Shown here: piece after piece, positions 1-11,230 of the stretch
Position numbering within the stretch: position 1 is the stretch's first letter
Layout: every line of letters begins with the position of its first letter
Origin: Lathyrus oleraceus
Lineage: Eukaryota; Streptophyta; Magnoliopsida; Fabales; Fabaceae
Direction of reading: 5' to 3'
Assembly (NCBI RefSeq): GCF_024323335.1
Contig: NC_066581.1
Location: forward strand, 224,952,539-225,016,538
Length of the DNA stretch: 64,000 nt
Notes under the pieces: generated by a model
What the model was told of the DNA's origin: nothing
The model's input: the letters and a program-made list of their open reading frames with translations, nothing else
The model's database searches: none
Made by a program: the position numbers and the translations under genes

Positions 1-869
1 CATTTTGAATTTTTATTCTCTTGTAAAGGATTGTTTTCATTCTATAAGGTTGTGTTACTATTTTTTATTAGTCTTATTGCATTATTAAGAATTTAATATA
101 TTATTTAAATGATTAGATTTTAACTAATAAGTTAATTAGAGTATATTATTAAAGTTTAGTTATTATTAGAAAATATTTATATTAGAACTTATGTGGGTTT
201 GATCATTATTAAGTATTTGTTACAAATTTTTATTATTAGGTATTTTTTAACATTATTGTCGGAACTATTGATTTCAACATTTTAGTAATTAGATTAGATT
301 ATTAAATAAAATATTATTAAGTGATCTTTTATTAGAAATTAATAATTGTTATTATTATTTTATGAATATTGTTTTATTATCAGGGTTTGTTTTAGGTTTT
401 AAAAGCCTAAGCCTAAAGTTGCTGCGATCCATAACCCTTACACAAAGCTCCATAGAATTTTGATGCTTAGGTTTTTCACATTGAAACACTAAGTCATTTG
501 AGCTTAGCCACCATCTTACCTCGCAGACAAAGAGAAAGAGAAAGAGAGTCAGAGAGGGGATTCTAAAAGAATAACAGAAATGAGAGTGGAAAGCATTCAA
601 ACTAAAAGAGCATTGCCTTTTTTAAACCGGGGAAAAACTCATTTCTGAAGGTTTGTATTATATGTTTGCATTGTTTATGATTGGTTTGTGTTTGATGAAG
701 TTTGGATGAGGTCGGGGGTTAAAATAATATGCCTTAGGGTTTTGGGGTTTGGGATTGTTGATTTTGGATCTTGGTGTTTAGGGTTTTTACCCGTGTAATG
801 AATGATGGGATATTTGGTTTAGAATAAGTTTGGGTGGGTTTAGAAGAGTCTAGGGGTAATTTTGGGTAG
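1..869 (+). repeat. Ogre-like LTR fragment, copy 1 (cut by window start)
   Basis: AT-rich non-coding sequence that matches 60166-61035 almost base for base (roughly 2% different by eye). The second copy shows the missing left end, which starts near 59997 with TGTTGTACCCTGAATTTTG, a typical Ty3/gypsy LTR start in legumes. The block is therefore read as LTR or leader sequence of an Ogre-like element. No coding potential is convincing. The assignment to a family is inference. Confidence 0.55.
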
Positions 870-3800
870 TGTAAGACCCCAATTTTGACCCTAAGGTCCC
901 TCATGCAATCTCATCATATGCATTAGCATTGGAATCATGCCTTGGCATCCTCCTTACCCCTCTTTCATTGGGTTTGTTTTGAGAGAGATCACAAAGCACC
1001 ATGTGATTGTATCATACTTGTATATTATCATTTCACTAACCAAAACACCAAAAATATGTCTTTGTATTTGCCTAACTCTTTTGTAGGAATGGCATGATCA
1101 CCATTGATCTATCAAGTTCACATATAGGGTTTGAGACCCTCATAGCTAAGAGCATAACCAAGGAATGATCCGCAGTGTATCTAAGCATCATATATGAGTC
1201 CCAATGACCTTTGCATGTTATTTTGATCAAGATTTCTTCAAGAGTTTGGAGTTGGTTTGCCTTGGAAACCCTAGTTTGTCTGGGTATCTTGAGTAACTTC
1301 TTCAACAACCTTCCTCATCAATTGATCAAATTTCTCAAGGGACACTTCAAAACTCATCATCTTATGCATATATGATCTACAATGAGCCTAAAAAGTCAAG
1401 AGAATTGCAAGTTAGCAAGTTGGTTAATGGTGGTTGGCAAGATGAATTCATCTGATCAAAATTGGGTCCCCCTAGAACCTATCTCCTACAATTTTCACCA
1501 TATTAAAATGATTCCAAGTGAAAAGTTACTCTAAATGACATTCCAAACAACTTTCATGTTTAAGTCTGGAGCTAATTTTGCTTGGAAAGTCATTTTCCAT
1601 GTTGAAACATTATAGGTCATTTTGTCTAAACCCTAATTTGAAAGTCAACTTCCGAAGGCCATAACTTACTCAATATTTATGAGATGAAAGATTTCCAAGT
1701 TGCACAATCAAATTCAAGATGTATGATTCAACTTTGATGTTTGTAGTGAGAGTTAAATCAACTTTTATGAGCATGTGATATGAGGATACATTATAGGTCA
1801 TTTTGGACCAATACCATTGAACAAGTGATTTTCCTCAACTTCAAAAATGCATAACCCTCTCATTATAAATCCAAATGATGTCAAATTGGTGACCATTTTG
1901 AAGGTCTTTGAAAGAGATACAACTTTGATGAATACATTTTTCTCATTTGGATATCACATGAAAAGTTTAGTAAGGTGGAACATTGAGGTATATGGCTTGA
2001 CACTTAGAAAAAATTTCAACATGTTGAAATTTCCAAACTTCCACCTCAAAATTCACCTTGATCCAAGTTCCAAATGGAAAGGTGTTCAATATAATATTTG
2101 TTCCTCTTAATCTAAGCTTTCCAAATAGTCCAATTTCACATTGCCTTGCCATTCAAGCTTCATTTCAATCTCATTTCAGATGCATTTGGACCTAATTGGA
2201 TTGCTTCATGGGCCTGTACACGCCCATGCCAGCATGTGCATGACATTGCCAAATATGGAAAAACTTGAAGTGTTCAAATAACATTCCCAATTTCTATAAA
2301 TACATGTCCTCCGAGCTCATTTGAAGGATCCTTGCGCGCCAGCTTTGCCCCCTCTCTTCAAACCCTCGCAATTCAAAGGAAAACCTGAGAATTTTCATTT
2401 TGAAAATTGAGTTTGAATCTCACTATTTGGAGATTCAAAAACTCCAGGATCCAAAGCTTTGAGGTCAAATCGAAACAACTCACTTGACACACCTCAAAAT
2501 TCAACTTCTCATATCTTTCTATATATGTGGAGTTAGTTAAAATTGAGGTCAGATTCGTGCTCTACGCCATTTTTTCTTTCAGATCATGTCCTCCTTTTTC
2601 ATTTATGTGATGGTGATGACTGAACCAGTCCGGTGAGGCTCGCCTGAGAAGGTGACCGAAGGTTTAGCGCCGGTGATGTGCTGGATAGGTTCAGAGCCAT
2701 TGATCTTGTTCAAAATGTTTTAATCTCATACGTTGCTTGTAATTCCCACTTGTGTTACGCGTTGACTAATGACTATGGTGGAAAGCGCGCTGATGGCCAC
2801 TTGATCTGCCACCTCAATTAATGAGGGAGATCAAGTGGTCCACATTTTTTCTGAATATTTGAATTTCATTTTATTTGTTTTATTTTCATTAATTCATATT
2901 AATTTTAAGATTGATCCAAAAAATATGAGAGTTTCACCAAAAAAAATAAAATAAAATCCTCTTCCATATTTTGAATTATAAGTTTTTTTGGATCATTATT
3001 AATATTTTTCATGATTTAATTGATTTGTGAATATTTTAAATTGTTTAAAAATACTTTGAAGTCTCTAAAAATTCTGAATTTTTTTCTCCAAGGTCCTTTG
3101 ACCTTGTTTGACCTATGATAAATCTCATGACCATTTCTTTGATGTTTTGATGAGGTTTTAGGAATTTGACAAACCATATTTAATTTAATGCATTATTTTT
3201 AGTATTTTTTAAATTTAGTAAATTCCAAATAATTGTGTTGAGCCATTTGGATTGTTTGTATGAGTTTGACTTGTGTTGTTGGGCCTTGGTCAAGGTTGAT
3301 TTGACTTTGTCAGGTTAAGATCATTGGACTTAGGGGATTGATGGAATGTACATTCCATCTCCCAAAATGAATGAATGATCTTAATTTGGTAAAAGTACTC
3401 CTTTGTCCAATTTGAGTTTTATCCATTTCCCCTCCCTCTTCATCTTATTCCCCTTCTTTATACATTCATGTCACGATCCTATGATATCTCAATGTCCTAA
3501 GGCTAGTTGATTGAAAATCAACATAAGTATGGATGAGATTAGACCACCTCTTTTGCATATTCTTTTTGTGTGTGGTATGTTTCATGAGCATAGTCCATTA
3601 TACTATGTCTCTAATATGCATTAACAGCAAAATTCTATTGCCCGACCTCAAATAGTTGTGACTTCTACATAAGTTCAATTACGATTGCTTAACATAGCGC
3701 TAAATTTTTGACACAAAAGGCATAGCATTCTAGTTAGTGAGATTGTAAGTCTCCCCTCTTTCATGGTATTGTGTGGAAACTTGGCCTTTTTTCCTTCCTT

Positions 3801-4340
3801 TGGAAGATGTCTTGGTTCAAGGATCCATGCTTGTGATAAGTGGGTTGAGTGTTCTCCAAAGAATGACTTAAACAAAAAGCAAAAGCAATACTAACTTCTA
3901 ACTCATTAACAACTAACATTTACTTTCAAGTTATTTACTTTAATGCACTTTATTTTTAAGCCCTATCCATTTGCCATTATTCATACCATTCTAATTGTTT
4001 ATGTTAATGTCATTTTCACTTTGTCCATTTGGACCATATTTTGTGATATATTTTGCTTGTGTATATTGTGTGTGTTTGTGTGGTCTTTGGCCATTAATGT
4101 ACATAATAAGAACAAAAACCCTAAAAAACTTCTTGTGTGGACTGTTGGTTTGATCTGAGACAATTGGACTTAGAATTTAGGCAGCACTCCCTCTGCAGAG
4201 GACTTGGCCAATGCCAACTTTCATGTAACCAAGTGCTTGCAATCTGAAACTTCATCTGATACATCCTTGAAAGAGCCATTTGAGATCATCTACAACATGA
4301 TCATTATGAAGCTGTTATTTTGAACCTGTGACTTATGGCA
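870..4340 (+). repeat. Ty3/gypsy LTR starting TGTAAGACCCC, copy 1
   Basis: The block starts TGTAAGACCCCAATTTTGAC, the 5' end form of long Ogre/Tat LTRs in legumes. It holds a TATA box at 2295-2302 in an otherwise non-coding stretch of about 3.4 kb. The first 902 bases recur at 61036-61937. The 3' end is not sharp: I placed it before the reverse transcriptase scrap at 4361. No primer-binding site could be seen, so this is probably a truncated element or solo LTR. Confidence 0.5.
2295..2302 (+). promoter_or_regulatory. LTR TATA box
   Basis: TATAAATA lies inside the LTR about 1.4 kb from its start, within a CTATAAATAC context followed by a more C-rich stretch, as expected at a U3/R boundary. 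Activity is inferred only from motif and position. Confidence 0.45.
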
Positions 4341-4360
4341 TTATGGAATTCCAAGTCCAA

Positions 4361-4470
4361 GAGATAAAGGTCTACATCAATGACATGATTTCCAAGTCAC
4401 AAATTGAGGAGGACCACATAGGAAACTTACAAAAGCTATTTGATTGTCCGAGGAAATTCAAGTTGTATCG
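4361..4470 (+). pseudogene. Ty3/gypsy reverse transcriptase scrap
   Basis: About 37 codons match the RT palm region of Tat/Ogre-type elements: a region equivalent to EVYVDDM, then KSQ-EE---NLQKLF and RKFKL. It aligns clearly with 34400-34510 of element A in this window. The catalytic YVDD equivalent reads Y-I-N-D, so one metal-binding aspartate is lost. The scrap is cut on the right by the copia LTR at 4480 and nothing clearly continues it beyond 19158. Confidence 0.7.
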
Positions 4471-4479
4471 GAAAATGTA

Positions 4480-4692
4480 TGTATAAACTTGTGATAATTT
4501 TATTGATCAGTAACATACACATATATACATATGAGAAGGGAGAGCATGATCCTACAATTAAGCTAGTATTGATGGCTATTCACTGAATATGGAAACATAA
4601 TATTCTAGCCTATAATTAGAATATAAATGATATTGACTATACATGAAACAATAGGGACACAATGCTAATATTAAGGAAGCATGTTTCTAATT
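4480..4692 (-). repeat. 3' LTR of outer copia element
   Basis: Direct repeat of 18946-19158. The shared left edge is TGTATAAAC on the plus strand (LTR end GTTTATACA on the element strand). The right edge abuts TTCCCCCCTT, the complement of a polypurine tract. The LTR start on the element strand does not show a clean TG, so the boundary may be off by a few bases. Confidence 0.8.
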
Positions 4693-4699
4693 CCCCCCT

Positions 4700-5274
4700 T
4701 CAAACTGGTGGTGAGTGGATAACACCAAGTGTGTCTCTGAGATGGTTGAAACATGTCTGGCTTAATGGGTTGGTGAGGTAGTCTATAATTTGATCAGTTG
4801 TAGGAACATAGGCCACAACAACTTCATTTTGTAGTACTTGATCTCTGATATACTGAATATCAATTTCAATGTGTTTGGAGCGAGCATGGAGGATAGGATT
4901 TGAAGCTAGTGCCTTGGCACTCAAGTTATCACACCACAGTATAGGTTTCCTTGGAAGTGGGAGTTTAAGTTCAGCAAGTAATGACTGAATCCATCCTATT
5001 TCAGCAGTTAGGTCAGCTAGGGCTTTGTATTCTGACTCAGTGCTTGATCTTGATACCACCTTTTTCTTACTTGATGACCAAGAAACAAGTGTTTCATCAA
5101 GGAACACACATTGACCAGCCATGGATTTCCTGTCATCAACACTAGTGGCCTAGTCTGCATCAGAGAAGCCATGAACATCCAGATCAGTGGATGACTTGAT
5201 GTGTAAGCAATGATTTATGGTGCCTGGAGATACCTAAAGATTCTTTTTATGCCTTATCAGTGTTCAAGTGTTGG
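4700..5274 (-). pseudogene. Outer copia RNase H domain (broken)
   Basis: The end of the copia polyprotein. An open stretch of 140 codons (4700-5122) shows the copia RNase H landmarks S-W-S-S-S-K, STESEYKAL, a W-C-D-N aspartate motif and the conserved tail with ARSKHIEID. The upstream RT lies in another frame, with damage between 5122 and 5275. It would degrade the RNA strand during reverse transcription in the particle, but cannot be made as part of a full polyprotein here. Confidence 0.85.
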
Positions 5275-6233
5275 TTAGCTCATGTATTGGCTGAGTTTGT
5301 TAATAGAGAATGCTAGATTAGGTCTTGTATGAGTCAAGTATTGTAAGGCACCTATGGCTTGTCTAAACACAGTTGGGTCAGCTAGTTTCTCTCCCTCAAC
5401 TGTGAAATGCCTACCTGTTATCATAGGTGTGGGACATGGTGAGGCTTTATCCATTATGAATTTACTCAGTAAGTCACTGATGTACTTAGATTGTTTGATA
5501 TACATTTCACTGGTATCTCTTTTCACTTCTATGCACAGAAAGTAGTGTAGCTGACCCAAGTCTTTGAGTGAGAATACATCAATAATATGAGTGATGAAAG
5601 CTTGAAGGAACTTGGTGTTGCTTCCTGTAATTATTATGTCATCCACATAGATAAGCAGAAAAGTAATGTGATCTTTACCTTTTATTAGGAAAAGAGAGGA
5701 ATCACTCTTTGTGTTTTGAAAACCCCACTTCAGTAAAGCAACCTTGACACTGTCAAACCAAGCCCTTGGTGCTTGCTTCAGTCCATAGATTGCTTTAGAT
5801 AGCCTGCATATGTCATTAGGCCTGTTGGATCAACAAATACTCCAGGTTGATGCATGAACATTGTTTCCTTGAGATATCCATTTAGGAAAGCACTGTTAAT
5901 GTCTAGTTTCCTAACTTCCCAGTTGAGATGGACTGCAATTGAAAGAATGATTCTGACAGTGCTAGCTTTGACCACATGGATGAAGGTTTCTGCATAATCA
6001 ACACCAATTGTTTATTGAAATCCTTTGGCAACTAGCCTAGATTTTCTCCTTTCTATGGTACCATCTGACTTGTATTTGGTCTTGAAGACCCATTTTGAGT
6101 CAACTATGTTTTCTTCATCTTGATAAGGGACTAGTGTCCAAGTTTTGTTAGACATGAGTGCTTGAAACTCCTTTTGCATTGATTCCTTCCATAAGGGCCT
6201 TGTGAGAGCATCCTTGGAATTTGTATGTTCCAT
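5275..6233 (-). pseudogene. Outer copia reverse transcriptase (broken)
   Basis: The copia RT in pieces. The N-terminal part (6012-6233) has the MQKEFQAL, K-W-V-F-K-T-K and RLVAKGFQ blocks. The next piece (5778-5975) has LDINSAFLNGYL. The palm piece (5275-5646) follows the YVDD box, whose last residues are at its start, and holds the thumb blocks ending in LAFSINKLSQYM. A TAA stop at 6012-6014 follows GFQ, where a Gln codon is usual, and a frameshift lies between 5646 and 5778. Order and motifs leave no doubt about identity; it is inactive. Confidence 0.88.
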
Positions 6234-6239
6234 TATATC

Positions 6240-7018
6240 TTTGTAGGTCTCAGGTAGACCAATGTAAGGAAGATTTGGCTTGTGAATGCCTGACTTGCTT
6301 CTGGTTTGTATGATGCATGCATTGATTGCTTCACCTGTACTTTATTGGGTTATGTCAGGTTGTATCTCTGGATGAGTTGGATCATCTAGTATAATATCTT
6401 CAAATTATTCTGTGACATTATTGTCAACTTCTATGGCATTGTTGTCATCTTGTGATTGTTGCTCAATTTGTGAGTCAGTTGAGTTTACTTCATCTGAGAT
6501 ATCTCCTTTAGGGATTACATCAGTGATATGATTACCTGCAGGGCACAAGGGAAAAGAGAATGATGGATTGTTAGCTGTTTTTAGAGGACCTCTTGTATTG
6601 AGAAACCCATCATGGAATGGGAAATGATCTTCATTGAAAATAACATGTCTTGATATGAAGATCCTGCCATGGGAATTGAGACATTTATACCCTTTATGAG
6701 AGTTAGTATAGCCTAAGAACACACATCTGGTTGTATGAAATTGAAGCTTGTGTTGATTGTAGGGTTTGAGGCATGGATAACAAGCACAACCAAAGGGTTT
6801 TAAGAGCTTATAGTCAGGTTCCTTATGAAGCATGAGTGAGTAGGGGGTCTTATTTTGGGTAACTTGAGATGGTAGTCTGTTTATAAGGTATACTAAAGTG
6901 GATAATGCTTCCCACCAATATTGGAATTGCATTTGAGCTTATGCAAGCAGAGTTAAACCAAACTCAACTATGTGTCTGTGTTTCCTCTCAATTTTTCCAT
7001 TTTGCTGAGAGGTATAAG
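6240..7018 (-). pseudogene. Outer copia integrase, 3' part, and linker to RT
   Basis: This is the downstream half of the integrase gene split by the SIRE element. Right beside the insertion point (7013 going left) the frame shows a Q-Q-N-G-K-I-E-R type motif with the third catalytic acidic residue. The open stretch 6405-6932 then has WWEAL, INRLPS, KPFGCACYPCL and the VFLGY--SHKGYKC blocks typical of copia integrase C-termini, followed by an acidic low-complexity linker. A stop separates the integrase motif from the WWEAL block. Confidence 0.85.
7014..7018. repeat. Target-site duplication ATAAG, left copy
   Basis: The five bases directly before the SIRE element (ATAAG) are identical to the five directly after it at 17107-17111. 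This proves a single insertion into the outer copia integrase gene. Confidence 0.95.
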
Positions 7019-8042
7019 TGAAGGTGAGAAAAACAAGAAAGGGGGGTATGAATTGTTTTGGAAAATAAGCGCTTTTTCAGACAAAGACCACACAAGGAAT
7101 TTATACTGGTTCGCTTATAACACAAAGCTACTCTAGTCCACCCGGCCAAGGTGATTTCGCCTTCAATAAGGACTTAATCCATTATTCTTGAAAGATAGTT
7201 TACAACCAACATCTAAGAGAAAGATCTCTTAGTCCTCTCAAGTATACAGACTGCGCAGAGTCACTTGAGGAAATAAAACAATAGATAAAAAGACAATGTA
7301 ATCTAGAGTGCTTCTAGGATAAGCAAAATATTACAACAGTAAGATCAAAAGAATGTTTCACATTCTAAGCAAAAGCTTCGTGAAAGATTGAGAGAGAGAG
7401 AGAGAGTAAAACGTTTATGTGCGTTGGTGTATCTCTCAATGCTGTTTGATGTCCTTTATATAGGGGTGAAAGGACCTTTGAAATTGATGGCAGATGATTT
7501 GTCTTGAATAGGAATTAATGCCATAACTTCTGTTGTTTCTTGCCAAAACAACTTTGTCTCCCTGAATAACTTCTTTCCAATAATAGTTTCTTTCCATTTG
7601 AGATTGAAGTTGACGTTACTCTTTATGCATTAGGAAATCCATTATCAAAGTCTACGTGACTCTGGGAATCTTGGAATCTTGCTATGTGGATTCGGAGCTT
7701 CTGATGATGTCTTCAGATGACGCTGAGAGCTTCTGGAATGATATACTGTTGTTCAGAGTCAGAACTTCTAGAGTGCACTCCTTCTTCAGGTGCTTCTGAT
7801 ATCCTGATCCGCTTTTGCTTGGACTTAGATCTTCTAGAGCGTGTTTCCACTTCAGATACTTCTGATCTTTTGATATTTTGTATCTGATTTGATTCTGTAT
7901 CTGATGACGTCATCAGATCTCTTTCTTCTTTCCTTAGAACCCTGCACACTTAGAAACTTTTCGTTAGGGTGCCATTTTTGGTTTCATCTTTTGTTATCAT
8001 CAAAATCCTGGAATCTGTTGTAGAACAATTTTTGTTCTTACA
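7019..8042 (-). repeat. 3' LTR of SIRE element
   Basis: Runs from TGAAGGTGAG to GTTCTTACA and is about 98.7% identical to 16084-17106. It carries the same TATA box (complement at 7453-7465) and the same 20-bp palindrome (7899-7918) as the 5' LTR. A GA-rich microsatellite lies near 7390-7405. Confidence 0.95.
7899..7918. promoter_or_regulatory. Perfect 20-bp palindrome with TGACGTCA core, 3' LTR copy
   Basis: ATCTGATGACGTCATCAGAT is its own reverse complement. The TGACGTCA core is the classic bZIP/CRE-type binding site. It sits in U3, upstream of the TATA box on the element strand, so a role as enhancer is plausible but inferred. Confidence 0.7.
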
Positions 8043-8057
8043 ATCTCCCCCTTTTTG
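8043..8057 (-). other. Polypurine tract of SIRE element
   Basis: On the element strand CAAAAAGGGGGAGAT lies directly before the 3' LTR, the position of the plus-strand DNA primer. Confidence 0.85.
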
Positions 8058-8465
8058 ATGATGACAAAACAAACTCAGATGATAGATGAAATATGAAAAG
8101 ATTAGAGTTTATCAGATCAGATAGAAAAACACTCCCCCTGAGAAAGACTTGGGAGTTCAGAAGTTCTTACCAGAGCTTCTAAGAGTTGCGGTTTCTTGAT
8201 ACCTTCTGCAATTTCTTAAGTCCAATGTTAGAAATTTATTTTTAAGAACAGTATGTTGCAGAGTGCTTAAGGATTTAGGCAATTTTTCATCAGAGCTATA
8301 TTTGTTTTCTCCCCCTTTTTGTCAGAATCAAAAAGACTTAAACAAAAATAAACAAGAAAAAGCATTTTATATATCCAGATAACAGACAACAGAGATAAGG
8401 ACAAGAAAAAAGCAAACATCAGAAACAAGGAAAAAACAAGGCAACAAACAAAAGATCCTAAGTGC
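8058..8465 (-). other. SIRE 3' untranslated region with second polypurine tract
   Basis: About 400 bp between the extra ORF and the polypurine tract. It has no coding content but holds a second purine run on the element strand (AAAAAGGGGGAG, plus-strand 8309-8320) about 250 bp inside the first. Multiple polypurine tracts are known for Sireviruses. Confidence 0.6.
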
Positions 8466-10748
8466 CTAAGGGTTGGGAGGAGGAGGCATTCTCTGAAGCA
8501 GTTGAGCCAGCATGTTCTGAATATTATCGTTGACGGTGTCCTGTTTATCCATTCTGGCTCTGAGTTCCTTCTGGTCTTTCTGAAGTTCTTCAAGTGTCTT
8601 GAGAACCATAGGAATGACGGAAGAGGACTCCCCCTGAGTCAGAGCACTCTGTTCTTCGGCAGCTCTGGCTTCAGCTTCTGCGGCTGCCTTTGCTTCAGCT
8701 TCAGCAGCAGCAGCAGCAGCATCAGCTAGAGCTTTGGCCTCAGCCTCCTTGGCCCTTTGGATTTCTGCTTGTCGAGCTCTTTCTTCTTCTTGCCTTCTGG
8801 CTTCTTCTTCAGCTTCTCTGGCAAGTCTCTCCTGTAGTCTTGCCTCAGCATCTCTGATGAAGTTGTTTCTGACTTGCTCAGAGATGTGCTTCAGTTTGAA
8901 AGCCTCAGAAGTCATCCAGCCAATGACTCTGTTCCAGTGTGTCCTTACAGAGTCAGGATCATCACTGATGCCAGAGTTTATGGTCAGAGACTTGACATTT
9001 TGTACCGAAGCCCCTGCGAACAACATTATGGCTTCCTCTAGGGTATGCAAGGAATGTTCAGGTTCAGATGTTTGGGGTGGAGAGGTTGGAGGGCTTAGGT
9101 TAAGTGTTAGAGGTTCAGGTTCAGCGGAAGTGTTTTGAGGGGTGATGTCAGAGGGTTGGAGGTCAGAGGGTTGAGCTTCAGAAGGTGTATTGGTTGGTTG
9201 TTCTGCAGGTTCTGGTGGAGGTTGTTGTGGTTGTTGTGTGTTATGGTTTAGAGAATAGAGGTGGGCTAGAGTGGGAGAAGCGGGGTCAGAAGGTTCTGGG
9301 TCAGAGGAGAGGATAAGGTAGGGAGGTGATTCTGGGGCTGAGGATGAAGAGGTGGTTTGATTGAGTTCTTCAGCTTCGGATGTAGGTAGGGATGTATGGG
9401 CGAGATTAAATTTGGGTAGAGGTTGTGAGGTTCTGGTTGTAGAAGGTGGGGTGTCAGAGGAGGTGTAGATAGGTGTTGGGAGAGGAGTAGAGGAAGCCAA
9501 CAGTGGTTCAGAGGGAATAGTAGGGGCAGACTTACCAGAGGTTTCTTGCAGAGGCGCTGAAGGTCTTGATTCAGAAGGTTCTCCTAGCCTTGCTTTCTTC
9601 GCTCTTGAAGACTTCTTTTCAGATGGACCTCTTTTGAACTTAACGAAGTCTAATTCTGAATCTAGCATATCGTCTAGTCTGAAGTCTGAGATGTCTACTC
9701 CTTCATCCTTCAGACGTTGGAGATAGTGGAGGATTGCCTCTCTGGGTTCATTCTTGTAGAACCTTGCGAGACCATGTGGCAGCTTCCTCTGATCTTTTAA
9801 TGCGTCCCAAGAGGTGTCCAGCGTAGGTTTGACTTGAATCTTCTTCAGAATTCCCATGCTCTTCAGATTTCTGGAGTTCATAGGCCTTCCAGTATCTATT
9901 GCCAAGTCTTCCATGAGTTTGTTCTTCTCCAGATGGTCTACGAGCCCATTTTCTATTAATACGTCAGAGAGAAGTCTTCCCAGAGGGATGTAGGCTCTGG
10001 GTTTCATGTTGTTTCTGGTCTCCCGTACTGAGTCTCTGAGATATTTGAAGAGTAGTGCTGGGAGGCAGAGCTTCAAACCCTTGTGAATGCAATACAGAAT
10101 GCACTTCTGATCTGTATTGATGTAGTTAGAGGAGTTTGATGCTGGGCGGTGATGAATGGTTCCCAGAATGATCTTGAGCCATACCCGGAGGTTCTGATGA
10201 AGTTCTTTGTTCTTTGATGGATTTCCTTCTGTATTGAGTTTGAAGATAGTGGGGTTGATTTCCTGAGCAATGCTCCTTGACCTAGGGTTGATGTCGTAGA
10301 TCCTTCTTCCTCCAGCTTTCTCCATGTTCAGTAATGAGGCAATTGACTTTTCAGTAATCACTATCTTGACCCCCAATACATAGGAGACTATGAAGTGGTC
10401 GTCAGCGTCAGCAAATCTCCATAATTCTTTGATGAGGTTTGGGTAAACAGGGCCATAGAGCCGTTGAAAGTAGTTTTCCCAACCTTGTTGACGGAGTTCT
10501 TCAGTTAGGTTTACTCCATTCCTCTTCATGTTGTTGAAATCCACAAGTGATTCACACAACACTTCCAGTTTATCAAAGGGAGTTGCCAGGTTGATATGAG
10601 GCTCACGATCAAGAACATGGGGTTCCTTGTATACTGGAGTGATGGTTACGCCTGTAACGATAGGAGTGGGAATGCTTGTGCTTTGGGCTGTGTTGCTGGA
10701 TTCCATTTGTTGAGAATAGTTGAAAACTGATTGTTGTTGAGCATCCAT
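8466..10748 (-). CDS. SIRE/Maximus extra ORF ('env-like' position, putative plant transposon protein)
   Basis: An uninterrupted 760-codon frame between pol and the 3' LTR. Residues ~45-290 form a folded-looking domain (blocks TPFDKLEVL, WENYFQRLYGPVYP, LLNMEKAGGRRIY, RAYIPLGRLLSDVLI) that resembles the domain annotated in databases as putative plant transposon protein. Residues ~375-570 are Ser/Pro/Thr-rich and look disordered. Residues ~630-710 are Ala/Glu/Arg-rich and should form a coiled coil. The tail ends in a proline run. I see no signal peptide and no membrane segment, so although the position is that of an envelope gene the protein does not look like one. It is intact while gag-pol is broken. 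Its function is unknown. Confidence 0.8.
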   Translation of the reverse strand: MDAQQQSVFNYSQQMESSNTAQSTSIPTPIVTGVTITPVYKEPHVLDREPHINLATPFDKLEVLCESLVDFNNMKRNGVNLTEELRQQGWENYFQRLYGPVYPNLIKELWRFADADDHFIVSYVLGVKIVITEKSIASLLNMEKAGGRRIYDINPRSRSIAQEINPTIFKLNTEGNPSKNKELHQNLRVWLKIILGTIHHRPASNSSNYINTDQKCILYCIHKGLKLCLPALLFKYLRDSVRETRNNMKPRAYIPLGRLLSDVLIENGLVDHLEKNKLMEDLAIDTGRPMNSRNLKSMGILKKIQVKPTLDTSWDALKDQRKLPHGLARFYKNEPREAILHYLQRLKDEGVDISDFRLDDMLDSELDFVKFKRGPSEKKSSRAKKARLGEPSESRPSAPLQETSGKSAPTIPSEPLLASSTPLPTPIYTSSDTPPSTTRTSQPLPKFNLAHTSLPTSEAEELNQTTSSSSAPESPPYLILSSDPEPSDPASPTLAHLYSLNHNTQQPQQPPPEPAEQPTNTPSEAQPSDLQPSDITPQNTSAEPEPLTLNLSPPTSPPQTSEPEHSLHTLEEAIMLFAGASVQNVKSLTINSGISDDPDSVRTHWNRVIGWMTSEAFKLKHISEQVRNNFIRDAEARLQERLAREAEEEARRQEEERARQAEIQRAKEAEAKALADAAAAAAEAEAKAAAEAEARAAEEQSALTQGESSSVIPMVLKTLEELQKDQKELRARMDKQDTVNDNIQNMLAQLLQRMPPPPNP

Positions 10749-11230
10749 TGTTGAGGAAGAACGAGATGAAGATGAACTGCTTGCAGAAATGCTTCAGAGA
10801 ACTGGTTTGAGAAAGTGAGTGAGAGTGAAAAGTGTGTGAAGTGTGAGAGGAGTGTTTAAATACCCTAAACAAAACGCATGCAAAACGACACGTAAAACAG
10901 CGTTAGCACAAAAATCAAGTTAGCACGCTTAGAGGGAGAAATGATTATGGCTCATTAATGAATGTCTAATCCCAACAGTATGCACACTGCTCGAGGAGAT
11001 CTCAAACGTCTGCCCTTTGAATTTCTTCTGGACAGCTGTCTAGAAGTTCCAAGGTTAGACACTACGTGCTCCACGTGGTTTGATGTATCTGATCTTCAGG
11101 AATACCAAGGGTTTGGTTCCTGGAGATTTCTAACTCAGATATCTTCTTAACTTGGTAGAAGTATCAGAGTCAGAGGCAGAAGCTCATTTGTTTATGTCAG
11201 AGTCTCATTTTACATCTTCAGAGGCACAAT
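10749..11230 (-). other. Spacer between SIRE pol and extra ORF
   Basis: About 480 bp with no coding signal on the element strand. The extra protein would need its own promoter, splicing or internal initiation from the genomic transcript; none can be recognised here with confidence. Confidence 0.5.

Noticed and set aside
355..600. Minus-strand 81-codon frame, also at 60520-60807
   Set aside because: It is present in both copies of the LTR composite but differs by frame-altering changes and has no recognisable domain.
8502..9138. Plus-strand open frames rich in Ser, Leu and Ala
   Set aside because: They are antisense shadows of the coiled-coil and Ser/Pro-rich coding of the 760-codon ORF.
8466..10748. 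SIRE extra ORF as a genuine viral envelope glycoprotein
   Set aside because: No signal peptide, membrane anchor or cysteine-rich ectodomain is visible; the C-terminus is a coiled coil with a proline tail.
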